From Cristatella mucedo (taxonomy: Eukaryota > Bryozoa > Phylactolaemata > Cristatellidae): 64,000 bases of DNA. Made by a program: the position numbers and the translations under genes. The notes beneath the pieces are model-generated. The model did not search any database. It was not told the origin of the DNA and saw only the letters and a list, made by a program, of their open reading frames with translations. Location: the NCBI GenBank assembly GCA_009760855.2, contig WPIO01000014.1, positions 2,278,501 to 2,342,500 of the forward strand, in the 5' to 3' direction. Shown piece by piece: positions 11,891 to 48,839 of this stretch. Numbering within the stretch: position 1 is the stretch's first letter; each line of letters opens with the position of its first letter.

Positions 11891-12031
11891 ATCTGTATAG
11901 CGCCCCAAGACAATCTAATCTTTATTCAGGCGCTTCACGTATGTCACGGGGCTCGAGCCCACGACCTCGGCCACCAAATTATGCATTCACCTTGACCTTG
12001 ATCGGGACGAACATCTTAACCACCGGGCCAA
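11891..12031 (-). mobile_element. SINE-1 copy
   Basis: Tail (TAGCGCCCCAAGACAATCTA), GGCTCGAGCCCACGACCTC (B box, minus strand) and the A-box-side CATCTTAACCACCGGGCCAA. An insertion of about 15 bases interrupts the head. Confidence 0.8.
11931..11936 (-). promoter_or_regulatory. Possible polyA signal for Tao, within SINE-1
   Basis: Minus strand AATAAA inside the tail of a SINE-1 copy. Other copies in this window read AATAGA at the same place, so one base change created it. It lies about 1.9 kb beyond the Tao stop. Use as a polyA signal is inference. Confidence 0.25.
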
Positions 12032-13871
12032 GACTACATAGCATTTCGCATACATACATCCTTTACAAAGTTGCCACCTGATTACATTACAACTAGATAC
12101 ATGTAGCCAGAAGTGAGGGCGGCCAGACAGATTCAATGCCTCTTAGCTCGGTCCACATTATCTCGACATCTCCTCAGCAACTACTGCATACCTCTCTCCC
12201 GTTATGTCTGAATAGTCATCTAGGTGCATTTACGGGGTTCAGAAGACTGCATCCACAACAATCCAAAGTTAACGATCAATTAACATCGGCAGGCCTACTG
12301 TCTTTCTGTGAACACTTACTTGCTAGTGGTCTTTGATATGCCACCAAATTCGTCCAAAGACTACATGCTACTGTGATTAAAAACACCGGGTACACTTCGC
12401 GATACGAACTGCTCCCTAGATTGTCTGGAGCATAACCAACGCAGTCTTCAGCCTGGTGACTAACAGCGGCACAACACAGGCAGCCAACCACTTCTATGCA
12501 AACAAGGTTGCACAAACAAGCCACGTTTGCACAAATACGTCAGCACAGCATTCACAAAGTAGCTCCATTACTGTCACTGATGACCATAAAAGAAAAATCG
12601 GTGACCATTACCAAAGGAAAATAGATGAGCAAACATTTCACTCGGTTGAAAATGGTTTGCAAATGGTTCGTACGGTAAAGCTGGGATATGCCTTAGTAAA
12701 GACGAAGTGCACGTACGTAAGTACCGGGAATTGAACGGAACAACACATAGGTGCACATAAGCAGCAGCACCGGTAGGCTTTAACAGAGAAAACGATTTAC
12801 TTTTATGCTGAACTTGTACACAGTGTGCCGAAGGCTCGCACCGGAATAAACGTTGCATCCCAGTGAACAACAACCCAGCATTGCGGCCAACTGTGCAATA
12901 ACAAAGCGCCTCACAATTAAGGCTGCTACAGCCACAAGCAGGAGCAAAAATTTGCTATTCTCTGTACAAATATTACAAATATACAGTGGCATGAGCATTA
13001 TTGCCAGCTAGCTAAGCCCGGATAGTGGCGGCGCCCTGGCCACAGCGCGGCTGCTCGGGCACGCTCCTCCAATCCACAAACGCAGCAGCAGGCACAGATG
13101 CCGACACCTGCACAAATATGGCCGAGGCAAGCATTACGAGCTGTATGAGCTGTGTAAGCGCCGGCCTGTTCGCACGCACAATCGCCCGACGACCCGGCGG
13201 TCGATCGTGCGTGCAAGCCCGCCTTGCATTCCTGAGATGGTAACAAAAACGAAGAAGAGTCACGCAGACAGACCTGCACGAGGGTACGAGCATACGAAAA
13301 GACCCCGAGCGAACATCAAGGCCAGCCAGCAGTGCGAGCCGCGAGCTCGCGTGACAGAGGGAGGAAAAATAACGGACCACGCCTTCTGTCATGCGCCAGG
13401 CATGCCGCACAAGCCCTATCGAATAAAATAAGAAGTCAGCATGCAACTTGGACCAAAAAAAAGAGGGGCAAAGCTGCAAAGGGCAGGTGATGCGCGACCT
13501 AAGTCGACCCATTAAAGAAACAAAAAAGTAAGAGAGAAACCCAGTCTGCTGGTTTTACGACAAGGCGACTCTTGCATAGCGCAAGCAGATTAGTCAGTGC
13601 ACGCCACCAAGCGGCAACCGTCAGCGGCGCAGTGACTCGAGGGCGCTAACCCGAGATTAGCGTGTCGGAAGCCTGCTGCTCACTGCATGCTAGGCAGCTG
13701 CAGAACAACGACAGAGTGCCGTAGGTCGCCCGGCGGCTAGTCGCGCAGCCACTGTGATGCACTCGGGACGACGTCAGCCAGCCACTGCAGCAGCCGGTCT
13801 CCGGCAGCAGGCACTTCGATCCCGTCTGTCACTACCTGAGCTGCTATGACAAAGACGCAAGCGAAATGCGT
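12032..13871 (-). other. Tao: Region downstream of the Tao stop, probable 3' UTR
   Basis: No TE family recognised and no convincing exon. A 166-codon minus-strand frame (13012-13512) is open but not recognisable as protein and lacks coding character. The first AATAAA on the minus strand that I found lies at 11931-11936, inside a SINE. Confidence 0.35.
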
Positions 13872-39470
<25,599 letters not shown>

Positions 39471-39485
39471 GGTGTGCTAATCGAT
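39471..39485 (-). other. Tao: Tao 5' untranslated part of the start-codon exon
   Basis: On the minus strand the sequence reads CATTGCAG, then 15 bases, then the ATG. A proper acceptor this close to the initiator means an upstream non-coding exon exists at a higher coordinate. I could not locate it. The nearest obvious CpG-rich promoter-like tract is at about 50.7-53 kb. Confidence 0.8.
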
Positions 39486-40526
39486 CTGCAATGCAAATGG
39501 ACATAACGATTAATGCTACAGCAATAATAACGATAATAATAATGCAACTGTATTGCTCTTTAAAGAGAGAACAAAATCGCATGGTAGGCACTTTACATAG
39601 GATGGAAAGGAAATGGTGCTTGCATTACACGATTCAGACCATGGCTAGAGTCATGAAGCAAGCAATCCCTAGTTAGTGGCCATGCCAAGCAGAGTGACAT
39701 TCACAACGGCTCTTCTGCCATTACATACACATAAATTTACGATGCTGCTGCAACAGCTATGCTTCACATTATTTAGAGTGATAATAGCATTTTCAATAGC
39801 AGCATGCATAAGCACACCAAGGACGACTCACACGAAAGAAGTACATGCAATGAGGAACAGACGGTTTTAGTTTCGGCTTGCTTAAAAGAATACGCTGCAT
39901 TTCTAATTTAGCTGTCACACATTCTTGCCAGAGTGCCGAGCTTTTCCTACGAATTATCGTAAAATTGTATGTAATATGGCTATTTAAACATGCAAATAAT
40001 AACACGGAATTGATTCTGAAGCCAAAACCAAAATATCTGGGCAGACTGTAACCTCTACTAATAGAAAAACTTGGAATATAAGGCTGTTTTGCAACAAAAA
40101 TGAACTAAATCCCTTAACTAGACACTAGCAAGGAAATCGGAAATTTGCTGGATCAGTGATAGCTACATTGATGAGCATATGTATGTGTGGGGATAACAGA
40201 TATGTTGGCGTCAATCGAAAGTTACCGGAAGGAGTTCATCAGATTTCATTAACAGTTGGCATATTCTGGATATGGCCTAGCGAACATCAATCACTAAAAT
40301 TCTGCAAATGATTAAAATAAATGTAAATGAACACAGAAGAGAAGAAGAGAAACCAGAGATAAACACAAAGACAGACATACATACACAGGCGCATGCAAGC
40401 ACACTCAAATACACAGAAGCATAGACAGTCAGAGAAAGACTGAGCTTGAGATAGAGATAAAGATAGAGAAAGAAGTAGAGAGGCAGAGAAAGAGAAGAGG
40501 TAGAGAGAGGTAGAGAGAGGGAGGGA

Positions 40527-40535
<9 letters not shown>
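39486..40535. other. Upstream of the Tao start exon, no recognised feature
   Basis: This would be the first part of the 5' UTR intron. AT-rich with a short ATA/AAT-rich stretch at 39510-39545. No exon seen. Confidence 0.5.

Positions 40536-40613
<78 letters not shown>
40536..40613. repeat. (GA)n microsatellite
   Basis: Pure GA tract preceded by imperfect GAGAGG units from about 40440. Confidence 0.97.
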
Positions 40614-40620
<7 letters not shown>

Positions 40621-40703
40621 GCTGGGGTCAGACATGCAAAGAGAAACCAAGAGACAGAATGAGTAAGAGAGAGATAGCTCAAGAAAAAAAGAGAAGACAT
40701 ATA

Positions 40704-42238
40704 CACTGCCCTTCAAACGTTTCTACACAACAGGTCTAATGCTCTTAAGTTTGATTGTTGCTAATAGACGTACTCGTAGGAAGTCATCATGCTACACTAA
40801 TTATTGAATTGCAACAATCTGCCAATACAATTTTGGCCTTAGTCACAGTTTGCTACGATTGGCTTAGTGAGTCAGTGGCACTCGTGTAAACAGATGGGCA
40901 TGTGTTGTCACGTGACCCCGAGGCCATTTTTTTTACCCGTTTCGTCAGCGACGATGCTTGGCCAATGATGAGCTACGGTATAGTACCTGGACGTCTCCTT
41001 GACCTGTTGGGGCTAGCACTCGCCATACTGACCTTCAGTACACGATAAGAACACTCGGCCAGTTGCACAGCTTTCTGAAGTTACAACAGTGGGTTATATA
41101 TTTCTCCAAGAAGATGGTAATTCAAACCGAGGCAGCTGAAGATCTCTGAGGGCACTGCTTGAACCACTACTAGAAAACATCTGGACTGTGGTTGTACAGG
41201 TGGTACTGCCCCATTAGGGTCGCCCTCGAGGAGCCGGTGGGAGGACCAGCACCTCGAAACGAATGGCTCTGAAGGACATGTTTGCCACTGCTGAAATGTA
41301 CTTTTAAAGTCCCTGCCATGCTACCAGAATGGCCGTAAGATAAAATGCAGCGATTATACTTTCAGCCTCCTCGTGCCCTCGGGTCCTGCATGGACAATAA
41401 ATTAGCTGTTCCATTCCTCCACTTAAAGACCGTTGGCGACAGAACCTTTAGCTCTGCAGGTCCTAGACTGTGAAACTCGCTTCCACAATTCTTACGCAAC
41501 GACTACTCTGCTGCTGCCGACTATGGCTCATCCTTTTCAGCAGTCCTGAGCTGCTACTTCCACGCTTCTCACTGCCTCAGCTAACAAACTAACAGCTCTC
41601 CTGACTGCTATGCTTCACACTTTCTCTTTGTTGCGCGAGATGAAGTCTGTTGGCTACCGAATGCGTACCGAAAGCCGCTTAGGCTGTGAGTGCGCTATAC
41701 AAAACTCTCCTGTGTAACACCCACATAGTCTTTATGGCTTTGTGGAGTTACAGACGGAGATACATTACATTACATTAGACGGCTTAAAATGAACAAGGAG
41801 TGAATGCATGGGTGGCTAAGTGCTAGCCACTGTTGAAGGTGCAGCACAAAAAAGCAAGGCTAGAATTTGCTTGCACTGGACAGCTACACCGTGGAGCAGT
41901 GCTGTGGACTGATGAGTCCAAATTCAATCTCGTTGGCTGCGACAAAAGAAGAAAGTACGTTTGCCAGCGAATGGGTGAAGCGTACGTTGACTGTTGGCTG
42001 CAAAAGACCCGTGAAATTCTGCAGCAGAAGTGTAACGGTACGGGGCTGCTTCTCAACTCCGGGTTTTGGGTGGCTGCATTTGATTCAAAGAATCATGAAT
42101 CAGAATGTAATGTCTAACTGAACATTTTCAGAATTTTGGCTTGCCAACTGTGACCGACTTAGATTCCGATCTAAATCTTGTATTTTGAGTAAAGTAGTGT
42201 GCTAACACCAGGTGCATAGAAACGTTTTGAGGGCAGTG
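40704..42238 (+). mobile_element. Tc1/mariner element, decayed, with LINE-B inserted
   Basis: Terminal inverted repeats CACTGCCCTTCAAACGTTTC and the complement of GAAACGTTTTGAGGGCAGTG are bounded by TA on both sides, the Tc1/mariner target. The transposase remnant includes KKARLEFACTGQLHRGAVLW then TDESKFNLVGCDKRRKYVCQ (first catalytic Asp region). Stops and a LINE-B insertion (41325-41777) break the frame. Confidence 0.9.
41325..41777 (+). mobile_element. LINE-B 3' end inserted in the Tc1 element
   Basis: From CTCGTGCCCTCGGGTCCTGC through GACCGTTGGCGACAGAACCT and TAGACTGTGAAACTCGCTTC to AACACCCACATAGTCTTTAT, TGTGGAGTTACAGACGGAGA and (TACATT)n. Transposase sequence resumes just after it. Confidence 0.85.
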
Positions 42239-42291
42239 TAGTTCTAGAGTGATGGAGAGAAAAGAAAGAAGGAGTGAGAGAGAGAGAGAGT

Positions 42292-42295
<4 letters not shown>

Positions 42296-42377
<82 letters not shown>
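42296..42377. repeat. (GA)n microsatellite
   Basis: Pure tract preceded by imperfect GAGAGTGAGT units from 42272. Confidence 0.97.
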
Positions 42378-42382
<5 letters not shown>

Positions 42383-42833
42383 AGACAAAGACAGAGAGAC
42401 AGATCAGACACAGAAACAAGGGATAAGAGGGATCAAGAAAAACTGGAGAGAAAGATCAGAAGCAGGAGTAAACAAGGTTGAATGTGCATGAATTGCATTT
42501 ACCATCGACAGAGATTAGACAGAGTGAGCAATTCAAGAGTCCCTGAGCTCCAAATGCAATAGCTTATTAAAAGTAGTAGTTCTATGAGGGCTTCCTCCAC
42601 AACGAAAAAACTTTTCCAATTGAGGAAGAACTCAGGAATCATACATCTTATTAAAAAGCTGAACTGCAATTAAAGCGAGCAATGCCTAACAAGATATCCA
42701 TTAGTGCAAAACATCAAATAGATAATGTGCTTCCTCAGCTGCCTATGTCCGTTGAAGACAACATGCCCAGGATGAAGTCGGAATGAAGACGAAATACACT
42801 GAACTAAGACTTGCATTGGCAGTCACCTGTCAT
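42378..42833. other. No recognised feature
   Basis: AG-rich, then mixed sequence. Nothing recognised. Confidence 0.5.
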
Positions 42834-43185
42834 TATAATAATAATAATAATAATAATATTGCACTTGATAAAGCGCCCTCAGAGAACTTAATCTCTTTCT
42901 AGGCGCTTTACATTTGCTGCAAAGTGATACGCAATAGAATAGTAAGTAAAATCATGCTTGAAAAACAAACAAAACGAATAACATGGTTAGGGGTTACATG
43001 CACTGGGTCAGCATGCAAATGTGGTTAGTGGCAGCATGAACAGTGTCAGCACGCATAAGCACATCGAGGACGAATCACAAGGACCCACAAAATGCTGTCC
43101 TAAATAGGTATGTTTTTAAGTTTCTTTTAAATATGGTCAGGTCAGGGGATGTTCTGATGCAGGTCGGGAGGGAGTTCATTAACAG
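42834..43185 (-). mobile_element. LINE-A 3' end
   Basis: (ATT)n, hairpin tail and 3' UTR on the minus strand. Truncated soon after the ORF2 stop region (TTCTGATGCAGGTCGGGAGG). Confidence 0.88.
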
Positions 43186-43279
43186 AGAACGATATTTGAA
43201 CGACTAAGAGTCAGGAGGACCTGGAGAGTTTGTTCAGCATTCACAGTCTACGTCAGGCTCTGTCAAAATATACATACTA

Positions 43280-43580
43280 AGTCTATTGGCTACCGAATGC
43301 GTACCGAGAGCCACTTAAAAAACACTAGCTGATTTAACAGCCTATTTTGTATAGCAACACAAGAGCCTCAAAGGCTATAATCGCCGCTTGCAGCAGCAAT
43401 AAAGAATCGCCCACCACAGGATTCGAACCCGCAGCCTCAGGAAAGAGGTCGTGAAAAGCAACCACTTGCCATCACGGCTCACTTAGGCTTTGAGTATGCT
43501 ATACAAAACTCTCCTGCATAACACCCACATAGTCTTCTTTGCTTTGTGGAGTTATGGGCAGAGATACATTACATTACATA
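43280..43580 (+). mobile_element. LINE-B tail interrupted by SINE-2
   Basis: GGCTACCGAATGCGTACCGA, GAGCCACTTA, [SINE-2], CACTTAGGCTTTGAGTATGC, CATAACACCCACATAGTCTT, then (TACATT)n. The direct repeat CACTTA flanks the insert. Confidence 0.88.
43318..43479 (-). mobile_element. SINE-2 inserted in LINE-B
   Basis: Minus-strand head AGCCGTGATGGC, B box GGGTTCGAATCCTGTG, body CGGCGATTATAGCCTTTGAG and CTGTTAAATCAGCTAG, ending in a short A/T run. Flanked by the target duplication CACTTA (43312-43317 and 43480-43485). Confidence 0.88.
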
Positions 43581-43740
43581 GCTCAGTAATGTGACCACCG
43601 ATATGTAGACAAAACAAACACTGTGTTTATGACCAAAACAGGCTGCCATGTAGCCCATCATGCAGAAGACCCAGACCCTTCGAAAAGCATGGATGCGAGT
43701 GGTCACTCCACTCGGCAATACTGCATATTGAGCCAGTACT

Positions 43741-43887
43741 TGCCGAGCTGGTTTGGTCCAGCAGTTAAGGTGCTCACCCCTACCAAGGCCTGGCTGAGGT
43801 CGTGGGCTCGAGCCCTGAGGCATTTGTGAAGCGCCTGAATAGAGATTAAGTTCTCTTGGGGCGCTATACAAATGAATTATATTTATA
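43741..43887 (+). mobile_element. SINE-1 copy
   Basis: Near-complete: CCGAGCTGGTTTGGTCCAGC, AAGGTGCTCACCCCTACC, GTGGGCTCGAGCCC, and a tail ending GGGGCGCTATACAAATG and a short AT-rich end. Confidence 0.9.
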
Positions 43888-44610
43888 CTTCTGAACTCAA
43901 GAAAAAATATAACCTTATGCTCGAAGAGCAGTCGACATCAAACTGGACGAGAATAAACAGCCGATGAAAATAGCTGTTGATGATGTAGGTTTAGCTGCCT
44001 TTATAGGATCCAACTTTTGCATGACTATATCCTCAAATGATTATAGCCAAGACCATCAAAGAGCATCACAATAATAAAAGGAAGTTGGTCGAGTTGGTCA
44101 TACAGAAGATGAAGCTTCACGTTGCTTCCCCAAGGGGTTTCTCCACATATGACACAAAAAGCAAGGATGTCTCTCTGGCCCTGAATGAAAAGCAAAGCCA
44201 CGGTCAAAGGCAGGAGCAGACTCATTGCAGCTCTCAGCATTGGAGAAAAATACAGCCGGGAGAAGAAAGAAAATGCTTGCCATGCATCAACGAAAGGAAC
44301 TGAACGGGATGGCAAACACATAGCTGAATTTATTTCATCTGAGTCCGCGAACGGTTCATGAGCCAAAACCGAGAAGGCAGGCGATAGTGAAAACTTAATA
44401 ACATAAGAGAGAGCCTGCAAGGCAATGTCAGAATGATGCAATCAATCGCAAAAAGAAAGAGATATATAAGGACTATTGTCACAACCGAGCTGCCAGCAGC
44501 CTTGGACAGAAAAGAGTACGTCAAGATTGCAAGGCAGCGGTTCTTATTGCAGAAACAGCCAAGAGCTTTGCATGACATATCGACGAAGTCACTCTAGACA
44601 TAGACATAGT
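43888..44610. other. No recognised feature
   Basis: Open frames on both strands (44025-44441) have no recognisable protein character. Confidence 0.5.
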
Positions 44611-44735
44611 TCATTTGCATAGCGCCCCAAGAGAACTTAATCTCTATTCAGGCACTTCACATATGCCTCAGGGCTCGAGCCCACGACCTCAAACAGACCT
44701 TGGTCGGGGCGAGCACCTTAACCGCTGGACCAATC
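44611..44735 (-). mobile_element. SINE-1 copy, part of a longer repeat
   Basis: Full minus-strand SINE-1. The similarity to the copy at 61.1 kb continues for about 140 bases beyond the SINE head, to 44874. Confidence 0.85.
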
Positions 44736-44874
44736 CAGCAGACTTAAATACACAGCTGAACACAGAAACTGATCCGAGCTGATCTATTTTTTCACACTTC
44801 AGTATTGCAGCAAACGGTGCAATGGTCGGCTAGTGTAGTTATGCAGTGCTGTAGATTCAAAGCAATAGTAACCT
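44611..44874 (-). repeat. Composite dispersed repeat, copy 1
   Basis: SINE-1 plus GACTTAAATACACAGCTGAA, CAGAAACTGATCCGAGCTGA, GCAAACGGTGCAATGGTCGG and TTCAAAGCAATAGTAACCTG. The same order occurs at 61096-61360. Confidence 0.85.
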
Positions 44875-45289
44875 GTGCTAGAGTCTCGAGAGAGACAGCA
44901 GTTGCACTCTGACCATGCTGCCAGCTTAGTGATCGACAGGAAATGTCTTTTGCAGACCTTACTTCTGGTATTTAACTGGTCAGAGACTGGATAACAATAA
45001 GAGTAATAAGAATAACAAGGAATTTAATAAAACCAAAAGAGAGCTGAATCATTGTTGGCACTTCACCTTGGCTGGAAAAAAGCATGCCACACAACTGTTA
45101 AGCAATGATTGCATGCACATTCACAGCAAGCATACCTTATGTATGACAGTTAATATGGCCTATGCCTAGGCTGCAAGGAAAATGTTCGTTTTAGTTTCCC
45201 TTTAATTATTAGGCATGAGATTCTTGGCAACCTAAAGTAAAACCTCCCAAGGATTTCAGACTGGTTTGAGGCAAAACTTATTAGGTGTT

Positions 45290-45700
45290 TACAGCTTGTG
45301 CAAAACTCTGCATTTAGGCTTTTATGTCGTGAGTGTAGCAGTTGCCACATCTCACCACTTCTCGCCGACCTTCGCTGGGTCCCAGTCAATGAACTCACCG
45401 ACTTCAAGGTTTTGTCCCTCACTTTTAGGTCCCTTCATTCTTTGGCTCCAGCCTACCTATCACATCTACTCCCCCACCGTGCTAAGCATAGTGCCACTTG
45501 CTTTTCGGAATTTAATTGTTTACCTATACCTCGTACAAACCTCAAATCCTTTGGAGACCGTGCCTTTAGTTCGTATGCTCCGAAAGCCGGGAATTCACTT
45601 CCGACTTTCGTCACGACATCTGAAGACTTAACCACATTTAACAACTAAAAATGCACCTAGTTTTCACAGCATTTAGTGGGTCCCTGTGATTCGACCTTTA
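45290..45700 (+). mobile_element. LINE-A C-terminal fragment
   Basis: Encodes FRLLCRECSSCHISPLLADL, LTFRSLHSLAPAYLSHLLPH and NLKSFGDRAFSSYAPKAGNS, up to the ORF2 end. Lacks the (ATT)n tail. Confidence 0.85.
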
Positions 45701-45739
45701 TGTGCTTATGTTGCTTTCTGACATAAATGCAGTTGTTCT

Positions 45740-46752
45740 GACATAAATGACATCTGCACATGGATGGCAGCAAATTTTCTAAAATTAAACAATGATAAAA
45801 CTAACTTACTAGTTATGGGCAAACCTAGTACGATTCAGAAATTGAAAATGCTGCCGCTCAAAATTGGCTCTGCCAGAATATATTCAGTTGAATCAGCTCG
45901 AAATTTAGGTGTCATGTTCCGAAGTGACCTCTCGTTAGACAACCACATCAGCTCCACAGTCAAGTCTGCCTACTTTCAGCTACATAACATTGCTAACATT
46001 CGGGCTTGTTTAGATAAGGATACCTCGTCTAAGTTGGTGCATGCATTTGTGACATACCGTCTTGATTTCTGTAACTCACTGGTCGCTGGCCTACAGGCAT
46101 GTGCAATCAGGCGATTACAGCTGGTGCAAAACTCCACAGCTAGGCTTGTCTGTCGTGAGCATCGCAGTTGCCACATCACACCATTTCTCGCCGACCTGCA
46201 CTGGCTACCAGTCAAGCAATGGTTCGACTTAAAGGTTTTGTCGATCACTTTTAAGTCACTTCATTCTTTGGCCCCAGCCTATTTCTCACATCTACTTCCC
46301 CACAAGGCCAAGCATCGTACCACCTGCTTTTCGGAATCCAGTAGCTTACCAATACCTCATACAAACCTCAAATTTTTTGGAGACCCGTGCATTTAGTTCG
46401 TATGCTCCCAAAGCCTGGAACTCCCTCCCGACTTGCGTCAGGACATCCCCTGACTTGACCACATTTAAAAAGAGCTTAAAAACACACCTATTTAGGGCAG
46501 CATTTAGTGGATCCCTGTGATTCGTCCTTCATGTGCTTATGCGCGCTGACACTGTGCATGCTGCCACTAACCACATTTGCATGCTGACCCTGTGGATGTC
46601 ACCCCTAACCATGTTATTCATGTTGTTTATCAAGCATAATATTACTCACCATTCAATTTCGCTTCCCTTTGCAGCAAATGTAAAGCGCCTAGAAAGAGAT
46701 TGAGTTCTCCGAGGGTGCTTTATCAAGTGTATTATTATTATTACTATTAGTT
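45740..46752 (+). mobile_element. LINE-A, longest ORF2 C-terminal copy
   Basis: A 210-codon open frame (45764-46396) runs MAANFLKLNNDKTNLLVMG, LSLDNHISSTVKSAYFQL, KLVHAFVTYRLDFCNSLVAG, QLVQNSTARLVCREHRSCH and LADLHWLPV. This is the classic C-terminal half of L2/CR1-type ORF2 after the RT active site. A one-base insertion near 46385 shifts frame; the remainder, 3' UTR, hairpin and (ATT)n follow. Confidence 0.92.
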
Positions 46753-47429
46753 AGGAGAAATATAAGCCACCATCCTCCCACATGCAGCTTTCTTTATAAA
46801 TAAACTCACATATTCCAAACTCTTGCAGTCCAACAGACTGGTCTCCAGCACAAGGCATCCATGGAGGTGCCATCTTGTTTTTTTTGGCCTGTTCCTGATT
46901 GGTCGGCTGCCTCCCAAGTTTCCCATCTACAGCCAAGAAGTAAACCAACCGGCCCTCCAGACTTAAATCCTTCCCGGCAGCCAACAGTCTCCACCCGCTA
47001 CCAGTCAGAACTGACGAGGTGACCTAAAGACCTAGGGTGTCTCGAGTCTGCACGTTTCCCAGTATAGAAGGCTAGCAGCTGAATCTTAAAGCCGAGATGC
47101 TGAATGGGCTAAGCACTACACCCAGTCGACGGTGAGAGACTGGTGCTGATGGATTGACAGAGCAAATCTCCCCTTCTCTGGGAATAGCTAACTGTGCCTC
47201 TGTGTCAGCAGAAGGAAAGGCGAGGAGCACCGAGTGAAGTAGCCCGCAGCTACACGAAAGTGGTGCCATCAAGCTTTGAGGCACCCCTTCCGAAGGCCGG
47301 GATTGGGTTGGTGCATCCCACTCCTGGCATTGCAGACCCAAATGTCGCCCTGAATGCTCGAGCATAGGATCACAGGAATTCTCTGAACCTGAGGTCTGTC
47401 GGAGAATAACTGCTGGCATGAGTGGGACG
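46753..47429. other. No recognised feature
   Basis: No repeat family or exon recognised. Confidence 0.5.
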
Positions 47430-47650
47430 ATGACTAGGAGCACACTGCAAAGTGGCCAGACGTTTTTATGATTCACCATGTATCATTACGAATTGGGCCA
47501 CCCAGTTGCTCATTAAAAACCCAATAGAGCATCTGTGGAATGACTACGACCTGCGATTGAGCACCAATAGGAGATGTATGCCTACGTCGGCGGCTGCAAC
47601 TTTCGAGTGGCTTCAAACGCTTTGGGAATTTATAGAAGTTGAGTGATGCA
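47430..47650 (+). mobile_element. Tc1/mariner transposase C-terminal remnant
   Basis: Encodes NPIEHLWNDYDLRLSTN, then RRCMPTSAAATFEWLQTLWE, the last DDE-domain block of Tc1 transposases (NPIEHLW with the third catalytic acid). No ITR found beside it. Confidence 0.8.
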
Positions 47651-48390
47651 ATACCTAGCCAGGAGCAAACAGTCTACTCCTAAACTATTAAGAAGCTGAG
47701 TATAACTGATTTACATACTTCTAAGGACTTGATCAACATTATTCAGTATGGAGCACAGATTGTGTGCACTTCGACATGCAAAATGTTAGGTATTATAATT
47801 GCTATTATTATTATTATTATTATTATCATTATTACAGCATCAAGGCACAATTGGCTCTGATGCACCAGCCTTCATGCCCATCTTGGACCTGCCTAACCTG
47901 CAGTGGTCGCCACCTGAAGCTAGCCATGGACACCCTGCTGGTGGTAATGCTGCTGATCTTACCTCTTGAAAGGTCTAATGCAATGCATCTCTGAATGTAA
48001 CTCATCAAAGCCACAATGACTAAGAGTGTGTTACGCAGGAAAGTTTTCTACAACGCATTCGCTCGAAGCTCAAGTGACTTTCGTAGCTGCGATGTTCTTT
48101 TATGTTAGCTGATCATCATATAGATGGCCAGCTAACAGGTGATTAAGTGCTAAAAAAGCAGACCGTCTATCGCAGGGCATGGAGAAATTAGGAGGTTTCT
48201 CGACCGTCCACAAGACTGGCAAAAGTGCTAGACAAATAAGACCAGCATCAATGTTCTCATATCGTGGCAAAAGACATGGGACAATATAATTTACTAGCAT
48301 CTTAAGTCTTCTCGGCCAGCTGAAGCATGACTTTTCAGCTCAGTTATAACAGAGCTCCTTACAGGCCCAAACATGGCTCCTCCCAAAATA
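47651..48390. other. No recognised gene
   Basis: Contains an (ATT)n run at about 47800-47825. Otherwise unremarkable. Confidence 0.5.
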
Positions 48391-48411
48391 GCCCCCCCCC
48401 CCCCCCCCCCC
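48391..48411. repeat. Poly-C run
   Basis: About 20 consecutive C bases. Confidence 0.9.
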
Positions 48412-48839
48412 GTTTGGTCGGTATGACCTTAAATCAGCACAACACTGGGCCAACAGCTTGCAGCTGCCCACTCCACACCGAGCACTCTTTCCAGGGTAGT
48501 TGCACTCAGGTAGCACTATTGTGGGAGAGTGGGGCTACCAGGCTACCTTCTTGTTCGATGGCATCTGAACATGAGCCTTACATAAGTTTTTGGGGCAAAT
48601 CTGCCACATATTTAGGAGCTGTCGGGAACAGCTCTTTCACTTGGTTTGACAGGTCGTGCTCTGTTGCCATTTGCAAAAGCAAAACTCCGAAGAAAATCAA
48701 CGTTCTTGCTTTTTTCGTCGATGTGCATATGTAAACTCAAACGCAAAAGAACTTGGACGGCTGGAGCAGGCTGACGGCCCTCTACTCACCAGCATATCGA
48801 GTAATCATAAATCGTTTGTGTAACAAGAAGTATGTGCAC

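Noticed and set aside
13012-13512. 166-codon minus-strand open frame
   Set aside because: No recognisable domain, unusual residue composition, and its position fits the Tao 3' untranslated region.
40287-40706. 139-codon minus-strand Ser-Leu repeat frame
   Set aside because: Translation of the GA/CT tract, as with similar frames at 3.6, 17.3, 27.3, 42.3 and 63.5 kb.
45764-46396. 210-codon open frame as a host gene
   Set aside because: It matches the C-terminal half of L2/CR1-type ORF2, recurs in several other places in the window and is followed by the LINE-A tail.
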